A DNA stretch of 64,000 bases from Streptacidiphilus anmyonensis. GTDB taxonomy: Bacteria; Actinomycetota; Actinomycetes; Streptomycetales; Streptomycetaceae. Shown in pieces: positions 44,245 to 51,631 of the stretch. The notes beneath the pieces are model-generated. The model worked only from the letters and a program-made list of their open reading frames with translations. It had not been told where the DNA came from and made no database searches. Each line of letters starts with the position of its first letter. Position 1 is the first letter of the stretch. The translations under genes were made by a program, and so were the position numbers. The stretch is taken from positions 1 to 64,000 of the forward strand of contig NZ_BBPQ01000012.1 of NCBI RefSeq assembly GCF_000787855.1. The letters are read 5' to 3'.

Positions 44245-44297
44245 GCGTTCCCCGGTCCGGTGCGGGCCGACGGGCGCGTCTTCGGCGAGTGCACAGG

Positions 44298-44702
44298 TCA
44301 GACAGAGATGATCTCGACGCCCTGCTCCAAGCCCTTGAAGTCCCCGGCGTTGCGGGTGAAGAGCGGGAGCCCGTGCGCGGAGGCGGTGGCAGCGATCAAC
44401 AGATCCATGCGACGGGGGCGGGGGTTTCGATTCGCCTTGACGGTGAGTGCGACCAGCGTTCCGAACCGGCGGGCGGCTTCCCGGTCGAAAGGGATGGCCG
44501 CGAATTCCGCCTCGACGTCGGCCAGGCGTTGCGCGCGCGCCATCATCTCCGCCGGGTCCCTGGTCATCGCCACGCCCTGAGTCAGCTCCGCCAGGACGAT
44601 CGAGGAGACGGCCGCTTCCACGGGGAGAAGCCCCGAATCGATCAGCGGCAGATCGATGACGACGCACGTGTCCAGCAGTCCGCGTGGCCGCCTCCCGGTC
44701 AT
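44298..44702 (-). CDS. VapC-type PIN-domain toxin
   Basis: A 134-residue ribonuclease-like protein from ATG 44702, overlapping the antitoxin stop by 4 nt. The acidic PIN residues appear in order: LLDTCVVIDL (Asp), VLAELTQGV (Glu), RRMDLLIAATA (Asp), TRNAGDFKGLE (Asp). Full length for VapC. It should cut RNA when free of its antitoxin. Confidence 0.92.
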   Translation of the reverse strand: MTGRRPRGLLDTCVVIDLPLIDSGLLPVEAAVSSIVLAELTQGVAMTRDPAEMMARAQRLADVEAEFAAIPFDREAARRFGTLVALTVKANRNPRPRRMDLLIAATASAHGLPLFTRNAGDFKGLEQGVEIISV

Positions 44703-44974
44703 GCGCGATCCCACGGGTTGCCGTCGTCGACGCGGTCCTCGGAACCGAAGAACGCGTCTCCCTCGGCTTGCATCTGAGCGGCGTCGATCTGAGGTGCGTG
44801 TCGCCACTTCCGCTGCAGTTCGTCGACCGGGACGAAACGTCGCCTGTTTCCAAGTGGGCGAACTTCGGCGATTTCAGTGCCGTTTCGGGTGATGTGGTAG
44901 GTCTCACCGGCTTCGACATCATCGAGCACAGCCTTGGAGCGTGCGGCGAGCTCCCGCTGGGTGATGGTCTTCAT
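44699..44974 (-). CDS. Phd/YefM-family antitoxin (VapB-type partner)
   Basis: A 91-residue protein. KTITQRELAARSKAVLDDVE followed by YHITRNGTEIAEVRPL is the Phd/YefM DNA-binding fold. The C-terminal ~35 residues (RFVPVDELQRKW) should wrap the toxin. ATG 44974 is followed by the expected start of the family. Coupled to the toxin gene. Confidence 0.92.
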   Translation of the reverse strand: MKTITQRELAARSKAVLDDVEAGETYHITRNGTEIAEVRPLGNRRRFVPVDELQRKWRHAPQIDAAQMQAEGDAFFGSEDRVDDGNPWDRA

Positions 44975-44986
44975 GGAACCAGCGTA

Positions 44987-45009
44987 TAGCGCTGTAATGC
45001 ATTGCGCTA
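44987..45009. promoter_or_regulatory. Dyad upstream of the toxin-antitoxin pair
   Basis: TAGCGC-N11-GCGCTA with an inner AATGCATT palindrome, 12 nt before the antitoxin start on the minus strand. Phd/YefM proteins usually repress their own operon at such dyads. Confidence 0.6.
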
Positions 45010-45145
45010 CGGAGTGATGGTTTCGCGACACGGAGTGCCGCCGATGACCATCCCGCTCCGCCGATCCTGGGCTGCACCGATTGCCTCCCGGAGGCCGCGC
45101 ATTCGCGGATCTTGGTGGCGGCGTCGGTCGGCATCCGGGTGGTGA

Positions 45146-45652
45146 GGTGTCGGCTCCGCCGCCCTCGTTCAGAGCGAGGACTTCCAGCGGGGCCTGACCC
45201 CGTCCGGTGCGACCGTCGCACTGACTGGACGTCAGGGGTTGTCCGCATGCTCGGGCGAGGAGACGATGCACGACCTGACCAAGGGCAAGGCCACTGCTTA
45301 CGCATCAGTGACCTGGACCTTCGACACGGACGGTCTTCTGATCGAGTCGGCCGCGAGCGCTCCTGCCGGCAGCGCGGCGGCCACCTGGGAGAAGCAGCTT
45401 GTCGCGCTCGTCCAGGAGTGCCAGGACGAGCCTGTCGGCCACTGGCACTACGGCGCGGCCCACACACTGACCCTCACCGGCGGCACCGGGCGCTGGTACC
45501 CGTCCTACAACGGCGACGGCAGCGCCACCGGCGGCGTCGCGGTCCTGCGCAGCGGCACCAGGGTCGCCATCGTCGAGCTCACCGGCCGGCCCACCGACGA
45601 CCCGGCCTACGTCAAGGGCATCGCCACCGCGGCACTGAACCGCCTCGCCTGA
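45146..45652 (+). pseudogene. 5'-truncated extracytoplasmic sensor-type domain
   Basis: About 168 codons open after a TGA at 45143, with no good start (first TTG at 45239). The peptide (SEDFQRGLTPSGATVALTG, SACSGEETMHDL, CQDEPVGHWHYG) looks like the exported C-terminal half of an actinobacterial lipoprotein or sensor domain, with two Cys that could pair. No signal peptide or membrane segment remains. It ends at the TGA within a sequence that resembles the tRNA-Ser downstream flank. Most likely a leftover from a deletion. Confidence 0.65.
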
Positions 45653-45660
45653 ACAGGCAG

Positions 45661-45697
45661 AAGAAGGGCTCCATCGCTGCCCGGTGGAGCCCTTCTT
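45661..45697. terminator. 13-bp stem-loop terminator
   Basis: Perfect stem (45661-45673 with 45685-45697), 11-nt loop, followed by CGTTTCGC. Diverged copy of the terminator beside the AICE integrase (30136-30172). Confidence 0.8.
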
Positions 45698-45742
45698 CGT
45701 TTCGCTCAACCTTCGTCGGTCCACAGATGGCGGGTGTGATCC
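45697..45742 (-). pseudogene. Remnant of a second integrase 3' end
   Basis: Following the terminator copy, the plus strand reads CTCAACCTTCGTCGGTCC and then ACAGATGGC. This mirrors the end of int at 30178-30240 (CTCAACCCTCGTTG ... GTCCACAG ... CAGATGGC) with an internal deletion. On the minus strand it would be the last dozen codons of an AICE-type integrase. Assignment rests on nucleotide resemblance only. Confidence 0.5.
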
Positions 45743-45901
45743 CCCTCCGCGCCGAGCCGCCGAGCCGCCGGGCCGGAGAGCCGTGCTCCGCCCGGCGGTC
45801 GCATCAAAGCGGGTACCGCCACGACGTCCACCTCGTCCGAGCGGGTGTGTGCGCGAAGCGGCACGCCCGGCCCGAGGAGGGACCGGGCGTGCCGTGTGTG
45901 G

Positions 45902-46906
45902 TCAGCGCAGCACGTCGGTGGTCCAGTCCCGGCGGTTGGCGTCGAGCAGGGTGATGCTGTGGAGGGCCATGAACTGCTTCAGCCACGCCGCGTCATCGGC
46001 GTTCGGCTTGGTCCCGTACCGGAGGAAGCCGAGGGAGCTGCAGGCCTTGAGTCCTCCCTGGGTCCTGCAGTTCAGGTGCTTGACGCTGTTGACGGTGTCG
46101 ACGAACTTCTCCGTGCCGATGACCAGGTCGGCGGCGTAGTCCCCCTTCCTGAACTCGGCGTTCATCCACCACGTGGCACCGCCGTCCGTCGTGTTCGTCG
46201 TCATGGAGGTCACGCTGAACCCGGGCCCGGTGTCCGACAGGTAGAAGGGCAGCGGGAGGGGTTCCTGCCGGGCGTCGTAGGCGGCGGCCGTGTGCAGCAT
46301 GTTCTGCTTCAGGTCGGTTCCCGGCAGCGAGCTGCCGTTCAGGTACATCCAGTGCCCGTCGGCAGACTGCCACCACAGCATGACGTCCCATCCGTTCAGC
46401 CGCGGACCGCTCGCCAGCCAGTAGGCCCGACGTCCGTTCACGGTCGTGACCGCGTAGGCGTTCTTTCCGAGAGCCAGGCTGGGTTCGGGGGTGACCGTGA
46501 GCCAGGTGGTGCGCCGCCCGCTGTGGGGGTCGGTGATGTAGGCCCCGGACTCCTCGGTCACCTGCCCGTTGGACTGGTTGCGCTGCCAGGAGGTCTCGTT
46601 GAAGCCCGGGGGCAGCCAGCCGAATCCGGCCGGAGCGGTGAGCGGAGCATGCGGCGTGTGGGGCGGAGCGACGTTCGGGGCTGCGGTGGTTCCCGTCAGG
46701 CCGCCTGCCAGTAGGGCGACGGCTGCGGCCGCCGCCACCAGTCCGCTCACCGTGGCCCCCGCGGTCACGCGGCGACGACGAAGGCGCCTCCGGCCGTCGC
46801 GGATGGCGCGGGTGATGTCGATTGCGCTCAAGGGGGCTGGGACGTCAGGCAGTTGCGCGAGTTCCCAGGCCAGCCGCTCGTCGTCGTGGATCTGGTCGGC
46901 GGTCAT
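45902..46906 (-). CDS. Single-pass membrane protein coupled to SigE-type sigma (putative anti-sigma)
   Basis: A 334-residue protein from ATG 46906, overlapping the sigma gene by 4 nt. Cytoplasmic ~45 residues (RAIRDGRRRLRRRRV at the end), membrane helix ~48-70 (VSGLVAAAAAVALLAGGL), exterior of ~260 residues rich in Trp with CRTQGGLKACSS. No zinc anti-sigma motif. Same layout as the two other sigma pairs in the window. Confidence 0.78.
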   Translation of the reverse strand: MTADQIHDDERLAWELAQLPDVPAPLSAIDITRAIRDGRRRLRRRRVTAGATVSGLVAAAAAVALLAGGLTGTTAAPNVAPPHTPHAPLTAPAGFGWLPPGFNETSWQRNQSNGQVTEESGAYITDPHSGRRTTWLTVTPEPSLALGKNAYAVTTVNGRRAYWLASGPRLNGWDVMLWWQSADGHWMYLNGSSLPGTDLKQNMLHTAAAYDARQEPLPLPFYLSDTGPGFSVTSMTTNTTDGGATWWMNAEFRKGDYAADLVIGTEKFVDTVNSVKHLNCRTQGGLKACSSLGFLRYGTKPNADDAAWLKQFMALHSITLLDANRRDWTTDVLR

Positions 46907-47418
46907 TGGTCGGCACCTCCCGTGTTCAGGGCCGGCGTGCGGGGTCCGAGCAGGCGGCGCAGCGCCTCCAGGCCGCGCGCGGTCTGGCTCTTGACGGTGC
47001 CGACGGAACAGTTGAGTGCCTCTGCGGTCTGCTCCACGGTGAGGTCCTCGTAGAACCGCAGCACCACGGTCGCCCGCTGGCGCGGCGGCACCGCGGCCAG
47101 CGCCTGCCGCAGGTCCAGGCGGGCCTCGACGTCGACCCGGGGTACCGCCCAGTCCTCGTCCTTGTGCATCAACCGCCACCGCCTGGATGAGCGTTGCTCC
47201 TTGAGGAAGGCGTTGACCAGCATGGTCCGGAGATAGCCGTCCGGATTGTGCATTCTGCTCACCCGAGGCCAATGGGTGTAGAGCCTCGTGATCGTCGTCT
47301 GGGTGAGGTCGTCCGCGTGATGCCAGTCGCCGCACAGCGCGAAGGCGACCTGCCGGAGCCATGCGAGCCTGGCGCCGACGTACGCGGTGAACTCCTCGTC
47401 CCGGTCATGTCCTGCCAC
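46903..47418 (-). CDS. SigE-family ECF RNA polymerase sigma factor
   Basis: A 171-residue sigma factor. Region 2 FTAYVGARLAWLRQVAFALCGDWHHADDL-type sequence (~10-40) and YLRTMLVNAFLKEQR; region 4 VPPRQRATVVLRFYEDLTVEQ and NCSVGTVKSQTARGL. GTG start at 47418. Third SigE-type factor in this window. Confidence 0.9.
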   Translation of the reverse strand: MAGHDRDEEFTAYVGARLAWLRQVAFALCGDWHHADDLTQTTITRLYTHWPRVSRMHNPDGYLRTMLVNAFLKEQRSSRRWRLMHKDEDWAVPRVDVEARLDLRQALAAVPPRQRATVVLRFYEDLTVEQTAEALNCSVGTVKSQTARGLEALRRLLGPRTPALNTGGADQ

Positions 47419-47593
47419 TCGGCCTCCTTTCCGCTTCCCTAATCCACGACGGGGCGGAAGGGTTGCACGCCGCAGGACAGTAAACCGGCGGTCGCCGCCT
47501 CGGCTTGAGCCAGGCGGCGCACGGGGATGGTGACCATGCTGCTGCGTGGCTTCAGGCCGGGAGCTGTCGGTGCCCGCCGCTACGTTTCGTGCC

Positions 47594-48130
47594 GTGTCGA
47601 ACTCCTACACCGTGTTGTGGACCAACGATCTGTGCCGCGAGCTGATACGCGGCGGCTTCGCCGGGCAACGTCCGACCGTGCTGTTCGGTGGTCCCCACCA
47701 GTCCCGCCCGAGCTTTCGGCGTGCTGGCGTGGCAGCTGGTGATCGGGTGTTCGCCGTGCGTGCGTGGCGGGCCGCGCTCTACCCGGTCTGCGCGATGGAG
47801 GTCCGGCAGATCGTCGACTACGACCGAGCCGGCGCCGAGCTGGCAGACGAGGACTACCCCAGGCTGACCCACTGGCGGCCATTGAAGAGCGGGTGCATCT
47901 CGGAAGTCGTGATCGGCGCGCCCGGCACTCCGATCCGGTTCGACGCGCCGTTGCCAGGCGACTGCCTGGAGCAGCTCACTTTCAGGTCGCGGCGCGGCGA
48001 ACGGAAGCTCAAGTACGTCGAGGACGGACGGCTCCTGCGGGCTCTGAGCCTGCAGGGCATCTACCGGCTCGCTCCGGACTCGGCGGACATCCTCGCCCGA
48101 CACCTCACCGATCAGGCGGCGGAAGCATGA
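47594..48130 (+). CDS. Hypothetical protein upstream of a SUKH protein
   Basis: A 178-residue protein from GTG 47594 (SNSYTVLWTNDLCREL). Beta-rich with VFAVRAWRAALYPVCAMEVRQIV and TPIRFDAPLPGDCLEQLTF; no family recognised. It overlaps the next gene by 4 nt, so the two are co-translated. With a SUKH protein as partner, a role in a toxin-immunity setting is possible but not shown. Confidence 0.7.
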   Translation: MSNSYTVLWTNDLCRELIRGGFAGQRPTVLFGGPHQSRPSFRRAGVAAGDRVFAVRAWRAALYPVCAMEVRQIVDYDRAGAELADEDYPRLTHWRPLKSGCISEVVIGAPGTPIRFDAPLPGDCLEQLTFRSRRGERKLKYVEDGRLLRALSLQGIYRLAPDSADILARHLTDQAAEA

Positions 48131-48669
48131 GCGACTTTTCGGACCTGGTGCGGCGAGTCCGCGAATGCGCAGTCGAGCAGGCGGAGTCCTTGCCGGACTG
48201 CGTCACGGACCTGGACATCGCGGCCGCCGAGGGTGAGCTCGGATTCGCTCTGCCGATGATTCTGGGTCTTTTGTACCGGCAGGTGGCCAACGGGGGCTTC
48301 GGCCCGGAGTACACCCTGCTGCCCCTCATCGGACAGGGACGGACGGCCGTGTCGGAGTACGGACCCCTCCGCGGGGCCGCCTCCGACTACTGGCCGCAGG
48401 GAGTGCTGCCCATCCTGGACTGGGGCTGCGGCATGTATGCCGCTGTGGACTGCCTCGATCCTGCCGCGCCCGTCTTGCTGTTCGAGCCGAACGCCGGCTC
48501 GGACGACTGGGCCGACGCATGGTTTCTTGACTCGCCGTCCCTGGCAGCGTGGCTGACCGCCTGGCTGGAAGGGACCGGCTGGTGGGAGGAGGAGGTCATG
48601 ATGGCCGAGGACGCGCAGGAACCCATGCCCTGGCCCGATGCCTCACGGCGGCTCGCGGCGGACCGCTGA
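48127..48669 (+). CDS. SMI1/KNR4 (SUKH) family protein
   Basis: A 180-residue protein with the SUKH core: AAAEGELGFALPMILGLLY (helix plus Leu-Pro turn), QVANGGFGPEYTLLPLIG, VLPILDWGCGMYAAVDC, VLLFEP and the acidic WADAWFLDSPSLAAWLTAWL end. SUKH proteins are commonly immunity proteins against polymorphic toxins. No toxin is visible here. Confidence 0.9.
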   Translation: MSDFSDLVRRVRECAVEQAESLPDCVTDLDIAAAEGELGFALPMILGLLYRQVANGGFGPEYTLLPLIGQGRTAVSEYGPLRGAASDYWPQGVLPILDWGCGMYAAVDCLDPAAPVLLFEPNAGSDDWADAWFLDSPSLAAWLTAWLEGTGWWEEEVMMAEDAQEPMPWPDASRRLAADR

Positions 48670-48864
48670 GCGAGGTACGGCGCGTCGACCGGCAAGATCG
48701 AGAGAGGATGCCGAGACCTCTGGCGGCGCCGGCCGAGCCCCGGCTCATGTGTCGCGCCGCAGGTCAGGGAGGTAGCGAATCCGCCTGGACCCCCGGACGA
48801 ACGGACTGGGAACCTGTGCGGGCCTTCGGCTCACTGGTCTCGTCTGTGGCTGTCCCGGGTCAAC

Positions 48865-49065
48865 GTGGCGGAGTTGGGCAAGGAGCAGGCACGGCAGGCA
48901 CGTCGGATCCTCGCGCATGCGGGACTGCACGGGCACGAGTACGCGATCGACGCCATGCCGGCGGTCGTGGCGCTGCAGCAGAGGGGGCAAGTGACGGCGT
49001 TCACCTCTGACACTGATGACTTGGAGAAGCTGGTACCGAGTCACATCGTCGTCAAGAAGGTCTGA
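48865..49065 (+). pseudogene. PIN-domain C-terminal remnant
   Basis: 66 codons from GTG 48865 with RILAHAGLHGHEYAIDAMPAV and VTAFTSDTDDLEKLV, the last two acidic motifs of a PIN nuclease. The first two acidic motifs are missing; the frame is open for ~45 codons upstream but without PIN similarity. Likely decayed vapC. Confidence 0.6.
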
Positions 49066-49118
49066 AGCGCCGCCCGGCCGTCGGTAGAGACGGCCAGGGG
49101 CCACCTGGCCGGTGAGTC

Positions 49119-49854
49119 GTGGCGTCGTTGACCAACATCGCCCGGCACGCCTCGCATGCGCGTACCGCGAGCATCGAGGTTGGGCTCGTCGGTATGTGCG
49201 AACGGGTGGAGGCACTCGGCGGCTCACTGGGTGCGGGGACCGGAGCCGCGCGGCGGCTGGCACGTGTCGGCCCGCATTCCCTTCTCCGCCGGGGAGGCCG
49301 GGGGACGATCAGGGTCCGGCTGGCGGACGACCAGGCGATGAGCCGCAGCGGGCTGCGGCTCATCCTGGAGGACCAGGACGACATCATGGTTGCCGGGGAG
49401 GCCGCGGAAGGCGCCGAAGCCGTGGAGTTGGACCGCCGGCTGCGGCCGGACGTCTGCCTCGTCCACATCCGGTTGCCCCGCCCGGACGGCATCGAGGTGA
49501 CCCGCGCCCTGGCCGGGCCAGGCGTTCTTGACCCGTTGCGCGTGGTCATCGTCACCACCTTCGACCTCGACGAGTACGTCTACGACGGCCGCGCGCAGGG
49601 GCTGTCGGCTTCGTCTTCACCATCACACTGCGGCTACGGCGGGCCTGGCCCCGACGCGCGCCGCGACCCTGTCGGGGCCCGCGCAGCCGCTCTCGCTGCG
49701 GGAGTTGGAGGTCGTCCAGGCGATTGCCCGCGGCCGGAGCCGGCTCGAGGGTTCCTTCGCGCCCAGGAGCGGACCGGGGCTCCGCTCTGGTTGCCGGGCG
49801 CACCTGGTCCAGGGGGTTGAGATGTCCTCCGGCCGCATCACGATCCTGGGCTGA
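49119..49854 (+). pseudogene. Broken two-component system (kinase end fused to frameshifted NarL-type regulator)
   Basis: First ~50 codons match the end of a NarL-type histidine kinase (TNIARHASHARTASIEV jumping to GMCERVEALGGSLGAGTG, so the ATP-binding core is deleted). Then a response-regulator receiver (VRLADDQAMSRSGLRLILE, PDVCLVHIRLPRPDGIEVTR, VVIVTTFDLDEYVYD) in which the phospho-Asp position of the DLRMP motif reads HIRLP. Near 49605 the frame shifts to another frame carrying LSLRELEVVQAIARGRS of the LuxR HTH, then decays. Confidence 0.75.
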
Positions 49855-50048
49855 TGCCGGTCGACCGCCGCGCCGGTCGACGGTTGGCGATCCGGGCCGA
49901 GCTGGACGCTTTATGTCATGGCCGGTCTTGTCCAGCCTGCAGATCTTTTCTCTCCCCGCGGCCTGCGGAAGTATTCATGTTGTCGGAGCCGCGAGGAACG
50001 AAAGAACTCGGAAAGCGGCGATGCCAACGAGGGTCATCGAGGAGAGCC

Positions 50049-50231
50049 ATGAATCGGCAGTACGTGAGCAAGAGCACTTCGGTCGTCTTGATGCTGGCGA
50101 TCTGCGCGACTTTCCTCGGTGTCATTCTTGCGCAAGCTTGGACCGGCGGCCAAGGGGCCGTCGGAAACCGAGCCTTCGCCGTGTCGGCCAGCCAGCCGGT
50201 CACGCCTTCCGACCTCACCTGGGGAAACTGA
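50049..50231 (+). CDS. Small membrane-anchored or exported peptide at the head of the RiPP-like cluster
   Basis: 60 residues, ATG 50049 with GAGGAGAG just upstream. Short basic start (MNRQYVSKS), one hydrophobic helix (~11-30, TSVVLMLAICATFLGVILAQ), then a polar tail ending TPSDLTWGN. It lies 31 nt before the first precursor-like peptide. No relation to the two paralogous peptides is visible. It might be a separate precursor, a sensor/immunity peptide or a chaperone of the export step; I cannot decide. Confidence 0.65.
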   Translation: MNRQYVSKSTSVVLMLAICATFLGVILAQAWTGGQGAVGNRAFAVSASQPVTPSDLTWGN

Positions 50232-50262
50232 GGCGACGATAAGTCGCGAAGGGGTCAGCTAA

Positions 50263-50418
50263 ATGGAGAAGAACAGCCTTCCCGAGATCGGCCCTGCTGT
50301 CGAGAACTCAGTGGGAGACGCCGGCGGCGCCGAAATCTCGTTCGCGATGTGGGAGGTGTTCGAGCCGACGATCGAGGAGAGCATCCTCGCGAGCGGCCAC
50401 CACATCGCCGGGATCTGA
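50263..50418 (+). CDS. Putative RiPP precursor peptide 1
   Basis: 51 residues, too short for routine gene finding. ATG 50263 follows AAGGGG by ~9 nt. Acidic N-terminal half (MEKNSLPEIGPAVENS) and a C-terminal block FEPTIEESILASGHHIAGI. That block is nearly identical to the end of the next peptide, while the N-termini differ. No cysteine is present. By analogy with RiPPs the C-terminal part would carry the modified core. No product is known to me. Confidence 0.75.
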   Translation: MEKNSLPEIGPAVENSVGDAGGAEISFAMWEVFEPTIEESILASGHHIAGI

Positions 50419-50446
50419 CGGGACTCCGGAATCCGCATCAAGTCTT

Positions 50447-50468
50447 CCCCCGGCGAACCGACCGGGGG
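50447..50468 (+). promoter_or_regulatory. 7-bp hairpin between the two precursor genes
   Basis: CCCCCGG (50447-50453) pairs with CCGGGGG (50462-50468), followed by ACTCACGAAAAA. It could stabilise the 3' end of the first precursor transcript or limit read-through. Confidence 0.45.
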
Positions 50469-50495
50469 ACTCACGAAAAACCACAGGAGGAAATG

Positions 50496-50642
50496 ATGGG
50501 CGAGAACCTGACCAACGTGAACGGCGACGTCGAGGCCGTCGAGGAGACCGTCTCCGAGCCGTTCACGGTCGGCGACAGCTTCGAGCCGACCGTCGAGGAG
50601 AGCATCCTCGCCAGCGGCCTGCACATCCAGGGCGGCTGGTAA
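50496..50642 (+). CDS. Putative RiPP precursor peptide 2
   Basis: 48 residues. ATG 50496 is preferred over the adjacent in-frame ATG 50493 because AGGAGG ends 5 nt before it. Acidic leader-like part (GENLTNVNGDVEAVEETVSE) followed by FEPTVEESILASGLHIQGGW. Compared with peptide 1 the block differs at I/V, H/L, A/Q and the terminal I versus GW. It lies 113 nt before the first kinase gene, separated by two hairpins. Confidence 0.78.
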   Translation: MGENLTNVNGDVEAVEETVSEPFTVGDSFEPTVEESILASGLHIQGGW

Positions 50643-50652
50643 CCAACGACTG

Positions 50653-50732
50653 ACGGGCTTCGCCCGTCGCCGTTCCTTCGGAGCGCGACCCGCGGCCACA
50701 GGGATGTACCCGGTCGGCCGCGGGTCGCCTCC
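50653..50732 (+). terminator. Double stem-loop between precursor genes and modification operon
   Basis: First GACGGGC-TTC-GCCCGTC (50653-50669), then a 13-bp perfect stem (50686-50698 with 50716-50728), extended by GGAG/CTCC across a 1-nt bulge. Such elements often let precursor mRNA greatly exceed the mRNA for the enzymes. No T-run is present, so partial termination or transcript stabilisation is more likely than full stop. Confidence 0.75.
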
Positions 50733-50755
50733 GTTCGTATCCGAAGGGCAGAACT

Positions 50756-51631
50756 ATGTCCAGGCACATCGTCCGACTCGATTTCTGGGGCGTCGGCGTT
50801 CGGGTCGATCTCCCCACAGCGGTGGATCAGGAGCATTTCAGCTTCCAGTTCAGAAACCACCTCGTCGAGGAACCCGCTGAAGGGCCAGATCAGCAGAGCG
50901 CTCAGGATCTGACCGTCGTCTTCCGATCGGACGGGGACGTCCCTTGGTGTCGAGCGGTGCTCGATCCGGGGATTCGAAAGGATATCTGGATCAAGACGGG
51001 CGGCGGAGAGGCCCAGCTCTATGATTCATGGCTGAGGGGCTCCTCGCGACCCTCTCCCCTCCCCCCGCTCGGTTTTCCTCCGCTGGCCGGAGAATTCCGG
51101 GCGGTGCACGCCGCGTGCGCTCTTCCCGCCGACGGTGGTCCGGGGATCGTGGTGACGGGTGAGAGCGGAGCGGGAAAGAGCTCGATCCTGCTCTACCTGC
51201 TCGAATCCGGACACCTTTACGGAGGAGACGACCTGGTGCCGGTATCGCGCTCCGGGATCCGACCCTATCTCCGGACCATGAATATCCGCACCGCTACATT
51301 GCGCAGCCTGCCCGCCGGCCTTCAGGAGAGGATCCGAGAGCACGGCCGACCGATGGAGACGCCTTCGGGGGTGACCTATCTGGTCCAGCCCGCCGATCTC
51401 GGTTACCCCTCGGCCGCTGCGGAGGTCGTGACGGAGGTGCATCGGGTCCATCTGACGGCCGCCGACGCGTTCTCGGCGGAGGTCCAGGCGGACGGTCGTC
51501 TCGCGATCGGGTGGGACGCCCCGCGCCATCGGGCCGAGGCGATGAGCGCGGTGGGACAGTACGTTCGATCGGCGAAGCCGTTCCGATTCGCGCCTGACGG
51601 GATCAGCGCGAAGGCAGCGGTCGCCGCATGA
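50756..51631 (+). CDS. HPr kinase-like (HprK-related) protein 1
   Basis: 291 residues. An N-terminal domain (~1-110, RLDFWGVGVRVDL) and a kinase domain with P-loop GESGAGKS (~135-142), followed by the HprK-type acidic motif YGGDDLVPV (~155). The family uses a Walker-A fold to phosphorylate serine; relatives in lasso-peptide clusters phosphorylate the peptide. No HPr or PTS gene is nearby. It overlaps the second kinase gene by 4 nt. Likely substrate is the Ser in the EESILASG block (inference). Confidence 0.82.
   Translation: MSRHIVRLDFWGVGVRVDLPTAVDQEHFSFQFRNHLVEEPAEGPDQQSAQDLTVVFRSDGDVPWCRAVLDPGIRKDIWIKTGGGEAQLYDSWLRGSSRPSPLPPLGFPPLAGEFRAVHAACALPADGGPGIVVTGESGAGKSSILLYLLESGHLYGGDDLVPVSRSGIRPYLRTMNIRTATLRSLPAGLQERIREHGRPMETPSGVTYLVQPADLGYPSAAAEVVTEVHRVHLTAADAFSAEVQADGRLAIGWDAPRHRAEAMSAVGQYVRSAKPFRFAPDGISAKAAVAA

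Noticed and set aside
45112-45954. Alternative forward frame across the truncated sensor region
   Set aside because: Arg/His-rich shadow frame. The other frame has normal codon pattern and protein-like sequence.
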